Below are positions 52,431-64,000 of a stretch of 64,000 bases of DNA, piece after piece. A program made the translations under genes and the position numbers. The stretch comes from Eutypella sp. D-1 (lineage: Eukaryota > Ascomycota > Sordariomycetes > Xylariales > Diatrypaceae). The first letter of the stretch is position 1; the number at the start of each line of letters is the position of its first letter. The stretch spans positions 1,116,001 through 1,180,000 of the forward strand of contig JAJTTP010000002.1 of assembly GCA_023313575.1 (NCBI GenBank). Direction: 5' to 3'. The notes below the pieces were generated by a model. It worked only from the letters and a program-made list of their open reading frames with translations, had not been told where the DNA came from and did no database searches.

Positions 52431-53557
52431 AGAAAAATGCACACTCAAGTATAATCCATGCAATAACAGATATAGAGGTGTGTACATATAGCTACCAAGC
52501 GTCTGGGATAATACAAGTTTTACTGCAGAAACCAGTCTATAGGATCAAGGGTTAGGGCGGCATCGGGTGGCCGTAAGTGGTTCGCTTCTACATAACCTGC
52601 AGTGCCGAGTTGCCTACCTGCCTACTTCCAGCTTACCAGCCGACCAGCCTACTCTTCTACCAGGTATGTAGGAATCGTTTATCTAGAAAATCCCCAGGAA
52701 AACTACTCCATGGTTATTATCTAGACACAATGTGGTAAGTAATACCGTCGATATGAGATATGAATGAACGACATGATTAATTTATTAGTCCATCGAAACC
52801 GGCCGACTATAGTAATAGCATGATAAACTCACCCGAGACCCCCCCTGACATTTCTTAGATCCAGTCCCCGCAAAGTCAGACCCTAACTAAAGCCGCTCCA
52901 GGAACACACACACAGAGACACCCGAATACCCATAATAGTCAACCTCCCCCCCCCCCCCAAATTCTGTGTTTAGGCCAAAAAGTGCCCTGTTATACCTTTT
53001 GTCTATGTACATAGTCAGGCCTGAACATGGAAGTGACGGCGAGTTTCTTCGACCGAGACCTCCTCGTGTCGGCCCGCCGTCAACCCCCATGACCCCCCCT
53101 GGAACCCCTTCTATGTACTTATCTCCTTCTCGTGTTTTAGCGATGATCTTTGATCGATCTTTTTTACATGATGCGGATCGACTTTTGACGAATCGAAAAT
53201 AGCGCCAAACTGTATTTTCTAGGCCTGTACCGCCCGTGCCATGGCCACCTGGACCCTAAAGTAGTAGCTCGATTTATTTTAAATTTCCTCTTCTAAGTAC
53301 TGCCCGTCTCATTCTGTTCCTTCCCGAAGTGTGCCGTAGAGTGATGAATGATAACTGGTCAATGCCTCCATGAAAACAAAAGTACATATCTAGACAATCA
53401 CTGACTCGGCGGCCGTCTCGAGGCCGCCTGCGATAGACGTGACTAGGCTCGCAGAAGGCCATGCGTCTAACCTCCTCACGCTGTTATGCATCATGCATGG
53501 GGTGGAGCGCGACTACATGAAGGATTTACCACTACGAGGGCTACATATGTAGGCAGT

Positions 53558-53584
53558 GTAGGGTAGGGTAGGGTAGGGTAGGGA
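53558..53584 (+). repeat. TAGGG pentamer array, G-quadruplex-like
   Basis: Five consecutive GGGTA-type units giving at least four GGG runs with TA loops. It resembles but is not the TTAGGG telomere repeat of ascomycetes (one T is missing), so it is more likely a G-rich microsatellite than an interstitial telomere. Confidence 0.75.
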
Positions 53585-56500
53585 GGTTCACAAATTCGCT
53601 GACTGACTGAACTGGGCAGTCTTCAGGTTTGGGGCATCCTGGATAGAGAGGGTACCTTCCCTGTAGACATGGATGCAAATCGCGTGGGAGGCGCCATTCG
53701 TAAAAGAACCGTACCTGGGTTATGGGGCAAGGGGTTAACAAGGGAACAACAGTCCCGCCGCTGCAAGCCACCACATGCGCGATACCCTCTCTATGTTTGT
53801 GGGTATACCTCTCTACCCAGTAACTTTCTGCATACTCATTAGGAGATATCGTTCCTTCACCATGAGGAAATATTCGGTATTGTGTATGTACAATGTAGCT
53901 GCTTGCGTCCTACACAAGGACATGGGTAGATGCGCGTACGTACGTACTGCGGTAGAGGAGCCCAACGTGCTGGATTATCGAAAACGATCCAACGATGGAA
54001 GCATCCAAGGTTCAGCCAAACCCAGCCAGCCTATGGACATTCGGGGTAGAGCCCAGCTCCAGCCAACTTCATCCAGCCACCAAACCCCTCTCCACTGCCG
54101 CCGCCTTGCCGCCGCCGCCGCATGAACCCTGAGCCTAACCACAGTTGAAATGATCACAAAACGGGACGAGTGTTCACGGCTCTTGCTTACCTATCGGCCG
54201 AGGTAGCCGACTTGCTTGCCCGATCCGGCACAGAGAGATGTTAGCTAGCTGCTTCGTACATAGTATGTGGTCATTGCCATGGAATCCTCCTCCACTTGGT
54301 CTCGCGACACTACGGCAGATCGAGGGCGCGCCAACGCTATGTTTCCTCCTCACCCTGTCAACCTTCCCTCTTCCCCTGATAACCCCTCCCATTCTAGTAC
54401 CTCAGGTATCGTGCTTTCGCTGAAAGGGGAAGTCGGTGCTTTTCAAGATCCAGGTAGTGTAGGGGACCGGACGCTTCCCAACGAAACATTGATCGCATGG
54501 TAAAACTATACTTGCCTATGTAGTGTATTCTCGACTGCTGTCGATCAGCCTTACCTACATATCTCCATGACATGACATGCGCAACATTGGTACAGTGCAT
54601 CATCACAATGCATCGATATTGCCTGCTAGGCAGGTAGCAGGTTGTCGGTGTTCAGCACCGTCCAAGGATATAGACAGTTACATGCGTGGCCTTGTGCATG
54701 GTAAATATGGTAGTTAGCTAGATAAAGTCAATGTAGAATTACGCGCAGGATGTAGTGTATGATACCACCAGGCCAAGACCGTACACCACATCACCATCTT
54801 ACAAGTCAGATGTCACCCTTCATTTTGATGTCGGGTTACAGAATACTAAGGTTCGTCTCTTGCTTTTCCTTCCCCTACGCAGTTGTTGGCTTCGAGAACA
54901 GGTAGACAAATGTGCGTGTGTGTCACATACCCCTTCTTACCCCCCCTTCCCGCGCCGGTGCGAATTTTTTCTTTTTCTTTTTTGCCTCCTTGACTCGTGG
55001 CGCCAACATGTCAAAAGAAGGGGACAACGTCCTTCTGACTCTCCCCTCACCAATGCTTCTAGGCGTTCTATAGGACAGCCTAGAACCCCTCCTGTGCCCC
55101 CCCTTTTTTTGCGAAGCAACCGACAACCCCCTGGTCTAAGGAAAGAGAATCTGGGGCCACTGACTTAGAACAGGGGGGACACTAACTACCTCTGTAGGTA
55201 GCTAGTGACCAGGTATCTACATAATGACTACCTACTTGCCTAGGCCATGGCAACAGACAACCAATGGCTGACAGATATGACCTCCAACCTACCCATGGAA
55301 GTCGGCAAGCCCCCCTTCCTTGCCCTCCCCCTCTCCCCCCCAACTTTTCTCTTCCACCAACCAACCATAGTTCACCGCCCACTCAAAGAGGGGAGAGAAT
55401 GAGGAAAGGGAAACTTGTATCATCTTCTGCTACGTCGGTGCTTACTCGGGACGGGGAACACAAGGACGAACGAAACGAAAGAAAGAAAAAGATCGGGGAA
55501 AAGGAGAAGAGAAGAGCAAATAGAAGATTCAAGAAAACTACCTACATACATACCTAGGTAAGTTAGGGGGGGAGGGAGTACATACAGATCGGATTTTGGG
55601 GACAAAAGAAACACCGAAGCTATACCTAGGGAGTTGAGGAACATCGCACCTTACCGAATTCACTTCGGTGTAAGTTAAGTTATAGACCCAGGGCCCGCCT
55701 GTCCGTCTGTCCGCCGCCGACGCCTCACACGTAGGTACTGGCTACGGAAAGAGTTGGACGAGCTGATGCTGATTGATGATGGTCGGACCCTTAATAACCT
55801 ATATACATCTATGGATACATACCTACCAACCAACCTAACCTTAGGCAGACAGGGCAGGCAGGGACATACTAGGCACCCGGGCATGTATGTAACCCCCTAC
55901 TTTGTAACACAAACCTTCCCTGCGTTCAGGGCTAGGTACCTCCCCTAACCCTACTTTTCTAAGTGCCAGGAGGTATATTACAACTTGCAATAAGCACTAT
56001 TATGCAATACATGGGCACACATATAATACTATACAGTTGATGCCGCGCAGGGTTACATTGTGCCCGGCTACTTACCCGTATATACATACCTGGATGACCG
56101 GCTTCCTGCATTGTCTACCTGAGAGTGAGCTTGAAGGCCCTTCACTTGTCCGAGTTTCCAAGACAGATATATCCATTGCGGTGCTACCTGGGACGGTATA
56201 CTTCCAAGTTTTACTCTTGGAATGTGAGTGACTCTAGCTAGTTTCAATGTATTGCCCAATGTATTGATGCGCAGGTGTGGAATCCCACTGTTTCGCTAAC
56301 CCCCACCCGCTCTACCAAGTAGACAGGTAGAGTAGGCATCACCCCACCCTGAAGTTCGACCATAGTGGACTATATGGACTATCTAGGGCGGGCTAGTACG
56401 GACTTAGATGCTTCAGCAGCAGCATCACCCACCTGAAGACTGAAGTACATCCACATCCATATCCACACCCACTTCCACTTCCACACCTACCTATGCACTT

Positions 56501-57280
56501 CCAAGGTACCTGTGCATGTCTATTTTCTAAGGTTTGGAAGTTATGGTCGGACTCCAAAGTAAGCTACTGACTTGTTAGTTTTATAACTGAATTGCACACA
56601 CTTTGCTAAGGTTAAAGCCGAGGGAAGGGGAGGGGGCGGAGGGGAAGGAGGTTGCATAACGCGCTGTGCTTAGTCTTGAGTCTTGGAGCCAGCCAGTTCT
56701 GTCAAGCCATAACATTTTCGCATACTAGAGCTCTAGATAGGTACCTATATTGTACAGTGGTGAACGTATACTTATACATACATATACATACCTCGGCATA
56801 TAACATACATACAAGATACCTACCTACATAGTATGTATATTTCACCCCCGTCTACCCGCCTAAGTCCCGCGGCGGCGGATGCCGTCAAGGCCGTTCATCA
56901 GGTTTGTGGCTTTGCCCTGATCATCGCTCATGACCAAACACCCATCTTTCCCTTTCTTGCATCACCAAGTCAGTCCTTAGTAGTATAGTATTAGTACCTA
57001 TACCAGTCATGCTAGCCCTAGAGTAGAGACTAACCTATCCATGATTAACTGAACCTGACCATCTACATCACCTTTCAGCTACTTTCTAAAGTTCGTACCG
57101 GTAGGTAACCTGACTAAAACCTGGAACCCGTTAACGAAAATAACCTTAAACAACAGCCTGGAACTTTCCCTTCTATTCAGAACCCTTCATCCCTTCCCCG
57201 ACTCTTTCTCACTCGAAGGTTCCTTCTTTTGACTTTCCAAGGTTGACTTTAAGGTTGGTACCGGTCATCACTTACTTCCT

Positions 57281-57356
57281 ACCATCACCACCACTAACAT
57301 CACCACTACCACTGTCACCACTACCACCGTCACCACCACCATCACAACAACCACCC
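57281..57356 (+). repeat. ACC/ATC trinucleotide repeat upstream of the Zn2Cys6 gene
   Basis: Degenerate run of ACC, ATC and ACT triplets, about 500 bases before the start codon of the transcription factor gene, probably in its promoter or leader. Confidence 0.75.
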
Positions 57357-57620
57357 CTAGCAACACCGGTCACTACCCATACCAATACATTACGACGATT
57401 CACTTCTCTCTTCATGAGACTACATGAACGACTACTCGCTTGAATCGACCCATCATTTGACCACCACAATCAAACTAACTAAGAGATATTAATACTATAA
57501 ACAGCTACGCTATATACTTGGTTTATATCCCCACCATCGTCACGCGATTCGTCTCTTTGGCTCGCTCGATATATGCCAAATTCCCGGTCTTTAGGTTTCT
57601 TCTTGCGCATTTAGCATCTG

Positions 57621-57678
57621 AGGAAAGAAAAGGGAGCGCAAAGGAAGAAAAGAAAAGAAAAAGAAAAAGAAAAAGAAA
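57621..57678 (+). repeat. Purine tract (GAAAA repeats)
   Basis: Almost pure A/G stretch with repeated GAAAA and GAAAAA units in the presumed leader or promoter of the transcription factor gene. Confidence 0.7.
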
Positions 57679-57861
57679 CCTGCGAATATCATAGTATTTT
57701 TGGGAGCGATTGGGTCACCGGGCAACTTCCACGTTCCAAGGGGGTGGGTGCGCATTCTCCCCCCACCATCACCACGATAAGAGGAGCGCGAAGCTATCGT
57801 CATCTTCATCATCACCACTGCCACCACCACCACCGCTACTACATCTACCGCCATAACTACC

Positions 57862-60800
57862 ATGTCGAACGATCCGTCCTCCGTCCGGAGGCTTTTGCCG
57901 CAGAATTCGCAGTCCCATCTTGGATCCTTTCCTATTGCGCCCCCCACGTATCAGCAGCCGCCGAGGGAAACACAAAAGAGTGCGCCGCTCCAAACATTAC
58001 TATGCTCCCCTCTTTCTTAACGACCTCTTTTTTCTAATATGATTATGCGCCTCCAGATTATGTTTTTGTCGATGAGCACAACCGACATAAGCGACTAAAG
58101 GGTAAATTGACCTTCCATCCACCTCCCGTCTATCACCTATATCCCACCTATCTCTCTTGTCTTCCACCCGATGCCTCCCTCTCCTGTGCAGTGTCCTGTG
58201 CAGTGCGCGCATGCGCCATATCTTCCCTCGAATCTCAAAGACATCATATGCGCGCGCTTGTCGGATGTTAAGTCGATGTTGACAAACTGACACTACGAAA
58301 TATACAGTTATGCGAGCGTGCGAGGGATGCCGAAGACGCAAAATTAAATGCGATGCCGCCACTACCAACACATGGCCCTGCTCCGCCTGCATCCGCCTGA
58401 AGCTGCATTGTGTGCGCCCAAACGGTCAATACGATGGATCCCCTAGCGATCAATATGACCCCTCCGGTGCTGGATATGAAACGGCGGCCCAGGTTCCCGA
58501 CGGCTACAGGCAAATGGCCATGCCACCCCACCAATCCATGATGGCCGGTCAACCCAAGGGCACCTCGGCCACCGGCATGTACCCATCCCACGGCTCTTAT
58601 TCAGACCACCACGGCGTCTACCCGTCCGTTTCGTATGGCGATGCGGCACAGCAAAATGTCCCTTACAGCACTATGTCTTCTGTTGGCGTCATGGATCAGT
58701 CTTATGCGACCGCCAATGTCTTTCCCACGCCTCCGATGCAACACCAGCAGTCGGCCCATTCCGAGTCATCGCCGGAGTCTTATCAGCATGATCAATACGG
58801 GCAGAACGATATTTCTAATGTGCTAGGTAATCTGAAGCTCGACGAGATTGGAACTGGTGAGTCGCCATTTATTTGAGTTCTGCGCTGCTATGTATATGGT
58901 ACCATTGTCGGGTGAACTAACCTAGAATTTAGCACCATATCTGAATAATAAGGGGGCATTAAACCGAGAGGAGGAGCCCGCCGTCGAAGACGCAGACGAT
59001 TTTAAAAGCGTGTTGCCTCCATTGTCGTCGGTGCCCGGCTTGAAAATCCGGATACCACCTGAATTACTCCCCGACGAGGAGACAATCCTGCATTACTTCG
59101 ACCTCTACTTCGAGAATGTGCACCCCTATGTACCAGTCCTCAACAAGGCTCAATTTTACCACCAGTGGCATAACAACCGGGATTCAATCTCCCCGCTGCT
59201 ACTAGAAGCGATCTTTGCTGTGGCTGGCCGCCTCGCCGACGAACCAGCACAGGGGCAACAATGGATAGCCCTAGCCTCAAGTATGTACAACCCAATGCTT
59301 TACTGAAATTCGAATCTAGGTGCTTTGAGCTGACTTTGATAGAACATTCCGATTCCTTCTTAGATGTGCCGAGGTTGAGCACTCTCCAGGCCCAGCTGAT
59401 CATCCTGAAGGCTAGGGAGGCCGTACCCAAACGTGGCTACTACTACCGTTCATGGATGACCGTTGTAAATTGTGTAGCCATGGCTAAAGATCTGGGGTTG
59501 GCCGATCATTATGAGGACCACCAAGTTGGCAAGCCTTGTGGATCCAGCCCGGCGGAGTGCTTGACGAAAAGTCGAATCTGGCAGACGATTTTCGTCTGCG
59601 AGACTATGATAGCCGCTTCTCAAGGTAAGTTGATATGTGGTCGACAAACACACCCCATCGTACACCTCCTAACCCTGCCATAGGTCGCAACGATCTAGCT
59701 GTCGATCTGGAGACCGTCGATTTCAACCTCCCTAGGCACATGCCCGATCTCGACGAATCCGAGTTCCACGTCAGCAGGAATTTCGTCTACTTGATTCGCA
59801 TTGTACGCACCATGAACCGGATGATTAGGGCATATAGCAAAGTCAAGCGGAAGAAGGATTGGGGCATTGATCCCGTGATCACCAAATTCAATCCGACCTT
59901 GACGTCGGCACTTAACGATCTCCCAGCCGACCTTGCGATCACATTCCCTCCGGATGGTTCACCGCCATGGCTGCCGTCCCACTTCATCGGAAATTTACAC
60001 TCGTACTATTACCTGAGCATCGTTCTGGGTATTCGACCACAGCTAACTTTCCTCGATCCCACGAACCCGGACGGTCAATGGAAATCGCACATGATGGTCG
60101 CGTACGGGGCAGCCAAGGCGCTGTGTCGCATCCAGGAATCGATGTTGCAATCGTTTGGGCTAAGCGGGCTCCGTTGCATGCAACGGGGTATCAGCTTCAC
60201 TATCTACGCTATTTTAGCATGCCTGGTCCTTCACCTCGTACGTCACTTATTGATCAACCCTGCCGGCTTGTTGATGCTAACAAGCACCCTAGGTCGCCAT
60301 AACATCACCAGATCCCGATCTCCATGCGGACGCTCGCGATTTTTTCACGCGCCACATGAGGCTACTGGAGAAAACGATGGACTCATGGCCTCTTCCTGAA
60401 ATGCTAAAACAGATAGATGCCGTGCGTGAGGCTTTTTCTGCCGACACACGAAAGCCATTTGTGCTAAAGACGAGTTTCCCATATGGGAGTCCGAGCTCAA
60501 CTCATCTCTCTAGTCCACCTAGGGCAAACACGTTTAAGCCACCGATGCTCCGCACCAACTCGATAGACCCTAGCATGGACTCTCAAACCGACCCACACTC
60601 CCAAGTCAGTTATATGAAACATCCCATCACGCCCATCTCCGCTAGCTCTGGGGACAACAAGAGTGACTCTTCTCCTGCCGCACAGTCACTCGTTATGATG
60701 CCGACCGGCCAAAGCACGCAGCCGCAGCAGATGACGCACGGCATGGGATTGCCGGAGACTCCGCCCGCTTGGAACCCGTCGCGGATATTTGAGTAAGTCT

Positions 60801-61155
60801 ACTGACCGCTCTCGTCTACATGTTCAGAACTAATAGATTTTAAAGCCAGTGGAACACGACGTTTGGTACGCCGCAACCTCCGCCCCCGCCATCATCGATG
60901 GCGCAACAGTCCAGATCTCTAAACGTTCCCCCATCTTCAGGTGCCCCCGAGGTTCAAACCAGCCAGGAAATACAGATCGCGACGGCCTCCATGCCCTCGG
61001 GATCGCAGGCGCTTCCACCGCAGCAGTACTCGGCTGCGCCCGTGCAGACCTTTGTGACGCCCGCCATGTGGCGCGAGTCCGTAGCCAGTGTATACGAGGG
61101 CGGGCTAAAGCGAGCGTGGGACTACGACAGCGCGGGGTCGTCGCAGAGGATATAG
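57862..61155 (+). CDS. Zn2Cys6 transcription factor with fungal middle homology domain
   Basis: Nuclear DNA-binding regulator of the fungal binuclear-cluster class. Eight exons: 57862-57979, 58057-58101, 58308-58856, 58933-59280, 59343-59624, 59684-60237, 60293-60792, 60846-61155 (2706 nt, 901 aa). Exon 2 is only 45 nt and encodes YVFVDEHNRHKRLK, directly before the zinc cluster. The six cysteines follow CX2CX6CX9CX2CX6C (about residues 59, 62, 69, 79, 82, 89), starting at RACEGCRRRKIKCD. A Ser/Tyr/Gln-rich linker is followed by the fungal-specific domain at about 274-620 (ILHYFDLYFENVHPYVPVLN). The C-terminus is Pro/Gln-rich and ends with MWRESVASVYEGGLKR and WDYD. Weak points: the exon-1 donor GTGCGC and the last acceptor AAG are non-ideal but keep the frame. 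It could belong with regulators of plant-polymer or carbon use such as CLR-1-type factors, but I cannot confirm that without a search. Confidence 0.88.
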
Positions 61156-64000
61156 GAGGCGTCGTCCTGGCGGCCCCCTATTACCGCGACGTCAACTACC
61201 ACCAATGGATGACGATCCCCACTTGCGTGGTGGCCTTCTTTGGTTTCGGACGAGCGTTCATCATGTTTCTACGCTATGAACGTCCTGATAGGATACGGCT
61301 AACCTTAGCCGTATGGTCACATATGCTGTCGGCCCCGACGAAAACTGTCTCGAGTGACAGGGCTTGATAACTTTTTTGGATATACCACAGCCACTGATCC
61401 GCAGGGACTACTAGCCATATAACGTGACAGACACTTACAAGCAAAGATACTCCTGGAGGCGATGGCTCGTAGGCGATCTCGCATCGATCTCGCATATGTC
61501 GCAGGGCTAGCATGGAAACTGAAGCGTATGCTTCGGGCGCAATGAGTGGGATTTTTAAGGATATTATAGAGTATGTATCCGTGGAGTCTAAACCGCCCCC
61601 GGGGGCCTCTCGACAGTACTCGACATTTACGCACAAAGCGAGACAGGGTCGGGAAAGGAACAGACGCCTGTCGTCCTTTCAGACAAATCGGCCAAGCCGC
61701 AACGAATCCCAGCAACAAGCTGACTTTGTTCCCCATTGGTTCATATTTCGATACGGCCGGCGGACAGAGCGGGTGCAAGCCTGGTTTGTTTTTTCTGACT
61801 TTCCCCGAGCTCTGGCTTGGACAGTATGTCTTAAGCGCTGCATACATGCACAACTACATATACGATCGACTTTCCCGGCGCTTGGAGAATATATAGAGGG
61901 GCACGTGGAGTAGAAGGAGCACAAATGAGGAAGGATGGGTTCAGGAGGTGTCACGAAGAAAAAAGAAAATAAAAGATGCAGGAGTGTAAAAAAAACAACG
62001 GGGTGTTTAAGGTGTCTGTCTAATGAGGTTTCGCCCTATATTTTCCGGCCGGCGTCGGGGAACGGGTGGGGCGCAGAACCTTGGACGGGACGCGGATGGG
62101 ACGGGAAGCACGGGGAAACGAACAGGAATGACCACGGCCTCGGTACGGACTGGAAACGGAGCGGGAACGGAACGGAACCGGAGCTGGAACCTGGAACCTG
62201 GAACTAGAACGAACGGACGGACGAAACGGACTGGAATCCTGCTGTTCGTTCGCGCATGTTCCGTTTATTCATCTATCTTATCTATCTTGTACAAATACGC
62301 AATATATGCCCATCTAATGATCTGTCGATCACTTTGGATCGATTGATATCTTACAGACCACACTATATTACCTACTAGCCACACAAGCATGTGAATATGC
62401 AAGTCAGTGATTACTACTTACCATTTGTGATATGCGACGTAATTATGGGTGTTCTAATCTTGTATACTCGCCTAGCAGCGTGCTCGGGGCTCGTGGCTTG
62501 CCTCACCGTCTACCTGGACGAGGACTGACGTCGGGTAGAAGACAAGGACAAGCGTGGGGGCTTGGGGAGGATGCATTGAAGGGAAGAGAGGAAAGAGGAA
62601 ACACGTTTGATTACAGGAAAAGCCTCCATCGCAAGCGTGTGAAACTATGGTCATCGGGCTTGCTTTGTGTAGCCGCACTCATTTATCTATCTCCGTTTGC
62701 TTATCTACCTACCTACCTACCTACCTCTCCAACCCATGCCCATTACTCGGCCGGCACAGCGATTCGGTGCATGCATAGCTCCATCTCTGACGCTATATAT
62801 ATGCATATATCTCTTGGGTGGCGTGGGGTGTAATGAACGTTGCAATGCAACGTTGTTCTTCGGCGGCGTCCGGGCTCTTGATGATGTCCTTATTAACGCC
62901 GAACCTAGCCCGGCTTGTCCGGCACGTGGATTGTTTGACGTAGACAAACTGGTACAGCGGGGGGCAGGTATTGCAAGTTATCGCTTGACGCGTCTTGCGG
63001 ACCTAGACGTACACACATATATTGATCTGCGGATGATTGCAACAAGCTGATATACCTCTCGGTGAGAGTATAAGGAAGCGAGCAGGGCAGGTGAACAGCC
63101 AAGGCCCGTCTGTCATTCCGTGCGTCCACGAGCACGTCGTTATTACATATCTAGCAGTAACATTTACCGAGGCAAGGTCATCTTACCTTCTCACCTCTAC
63201 AAAGTACCGAATTTCGGTGGGAAGGAAAAGAAAAGACTTTAGGTAGCCCTCGGTGGATGGAAACGGAACGAAAATGTTACTGCACTCCCACCCTTGTGAA
63301 ACTCTCAATCAGCTGATCGGGTCGTAAGTGGTCCTATGAGAACTCGTCACCGCCCTCCTACTCCCACCTAGCTGTCCTGTCAGCTACCCTGGGCTTCTCG
63401 CGTGCTATGTTACACTTACGGTGTGGGAATGGCATGGTTTGATATAGAGGGTTTATTAAGATGGGCTTGGATGGGATGCTATTTTGAGGGTGGATAGATC
63501 TGTTTCCCCCCCTTAGCCCCCAAGGATTGAGTTTCATTTGATACTTAGTACATTGTAGTAGCTTTGAGTAGTACAAGTATCGTAGATGCATTTTAGAACA
63601 ATAACAGACTTACAGACTATACAATTCTAACAAAAAATTGCAACTATCGTCGTAAGCGGACATCAGGGGTCCGCCGGCGGGGCCATTCCATCTCCCCTCC
63701 ACTCCCCTGAAATGCGGCTCCTCCACGCATCAAACTAACGTCACCTCCATCCCCATAGAATACGTAGATAGTGTTGTTTCTCCTTGGTCCCGGCGTCTTA
63801 CGGACTTCTCCGTGATCTGCCAGCTTGCTAGCGATTATACCTGCGCGGTACCTAGTGAGGCTGAGAGGCGAAGTATATCCCAACCTACCGCGCGGACCCA
63901 ACCACGCGGTCGCAACCTTAAATGAAAGTAAAATAACGTTGATTACTATTCGGAGCAGAGAGTAGAACGATCGCTAGAGACGACTAGAAGAGCTAGATTC
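61156..64000. other. Gene-free right end, 2.8 kb
   Basis: 3' flank of the transcription factor gene, then sequence without a recognisable gene. It contains a G/A-rich stretch with GGAAC and ACGG units (62050-62235), CTAC tetranucleotide repeats (62705-62728) and a near-perfect palindrome (62836-62854). Confidence 0.55.
62836..62854. repeat. Palindrome AACGTTGCA / TGCAACGTT
   Basis: Perfect 9-bp inverted repeat with a single-base spacer, outside genes. Could be a dimeric-protein site or chance. Confidence 0.7.

Larger units (their letters stand above)
48415..57861. other. Gene-free region, 9.4 kb, between divergent CIA2 and the Zn2Cys6 gene
   Basis: The longest stretch without a supported gene. 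AT-rich near 48480-49640 with many TAGGTA/TACCTA words. It also holds a tRNA-like remnant (49999-50046), a CTG run (50747-50770), an A run and alternating purine-pyrimidine tract (52377-52430), a C14 run (52945-52958), a G-quadruplex-like tract (53558-53584), and ACC/ATC repeats and a purine tract in front of the transcription factor gene (57281-57356, 57621-57678). Short frames here do not show domains. Confidence 0.55.

Noticed and set aside
53558..53584. Interstitial telomere or subtelomere
   Set aside because: Unit is TAGGG, not TTAGGG, and the array is only about five units; nothing else points to a chromosome end.
60848..61367. Alternative last-exon frame of the Zn2Cys6 gene using the CAG acceptor at 60849
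   Set aside because: That join stops within about 25 codons in sequence without features, while the AAG acceptor at 60845 keeps a Pro/Gln-rich tail ending in a plausible conserved block.

Overview
The window is nuclear DNA of a filamentous ascomycete (Pezizomycotina, most likely a Sordariomycete). The evidence is many short spliceosomal introns (about 49-140 nt, GTRNGN donors, CTRAC-type branch points, YAG acceptors), a Zn2Cys6 regulator with a fungal middle domain, a fungal-type cytochrome P450, a small secreted cysteine-rich protein, and compact genes separated by long gene-free stretches rich in TAGGTA/TACCTA words. All exon joins below were worked out by hand: exon phases close exactly in every spliced model and the joined proteins read through the expected family motifs.

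Layout from left to right: the 3' part of an ABCC (MRP) transporter gene (1-4299, +); an unrecognised 986-residue disordered protein with two C-terminal membrane segments (5501-8654, -); 4.3 kb without genes; an F-box protein with a beta-propeller-like C-terminal part (12957-14845, +); 4.5 kb without genes; a SprT-like metallopeptidase with a His-rich tail (19386-20960, +); a five-exon cytochrome P450 (22795-24671, +); the Sin3 corepressor (26127-30786, +); cytosolic acetyl-CoA acetyltransferase ERG10 (32368-33709, -); the U5 snRNP GTPase Snu114 (35233-39334, +); an eight-cysteine secreted protein (40012-40392, -); 7.1 kb without genes; the cytosolic Fe-S assembly factor CIA2/MIP18 (47535-48414, -); 9.4 kb without genes; an eight-exon Zn2Cys6 transcription factor (57862-61155, +); and 2.8 kb without genes.

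The genes do not form an obvious pathway cluster. Most are housekeeping genes (Sin3, Erg10, Snu114, Cia2) interleaved with accessory genes (transporter, P450, secreted protein, regulator). Erg10 and Snu114 are divergent over 1.5 kb; Sin3/Erg10 and Snu114/secreted protein are convergent pairs. The P450 stands alone without a backbone synthase, so a secondary-metabolite cluster is not supported here.

The points most worth a second look are: the in-frame TAG inside the unrecognised membrane protein gene; the small secreted protein with its own TATA box; two dense six-site GATA-factor clusters; upstream start codons directly before Sin3 and SprT; an 826-nt intron in Snu114; a pair of diverged dispersed repeats whose differences are mostly transitions (RIP-like); and a GC-rich double-hairpin island. 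I did not find a clear, previously undescribed multi-gene system.
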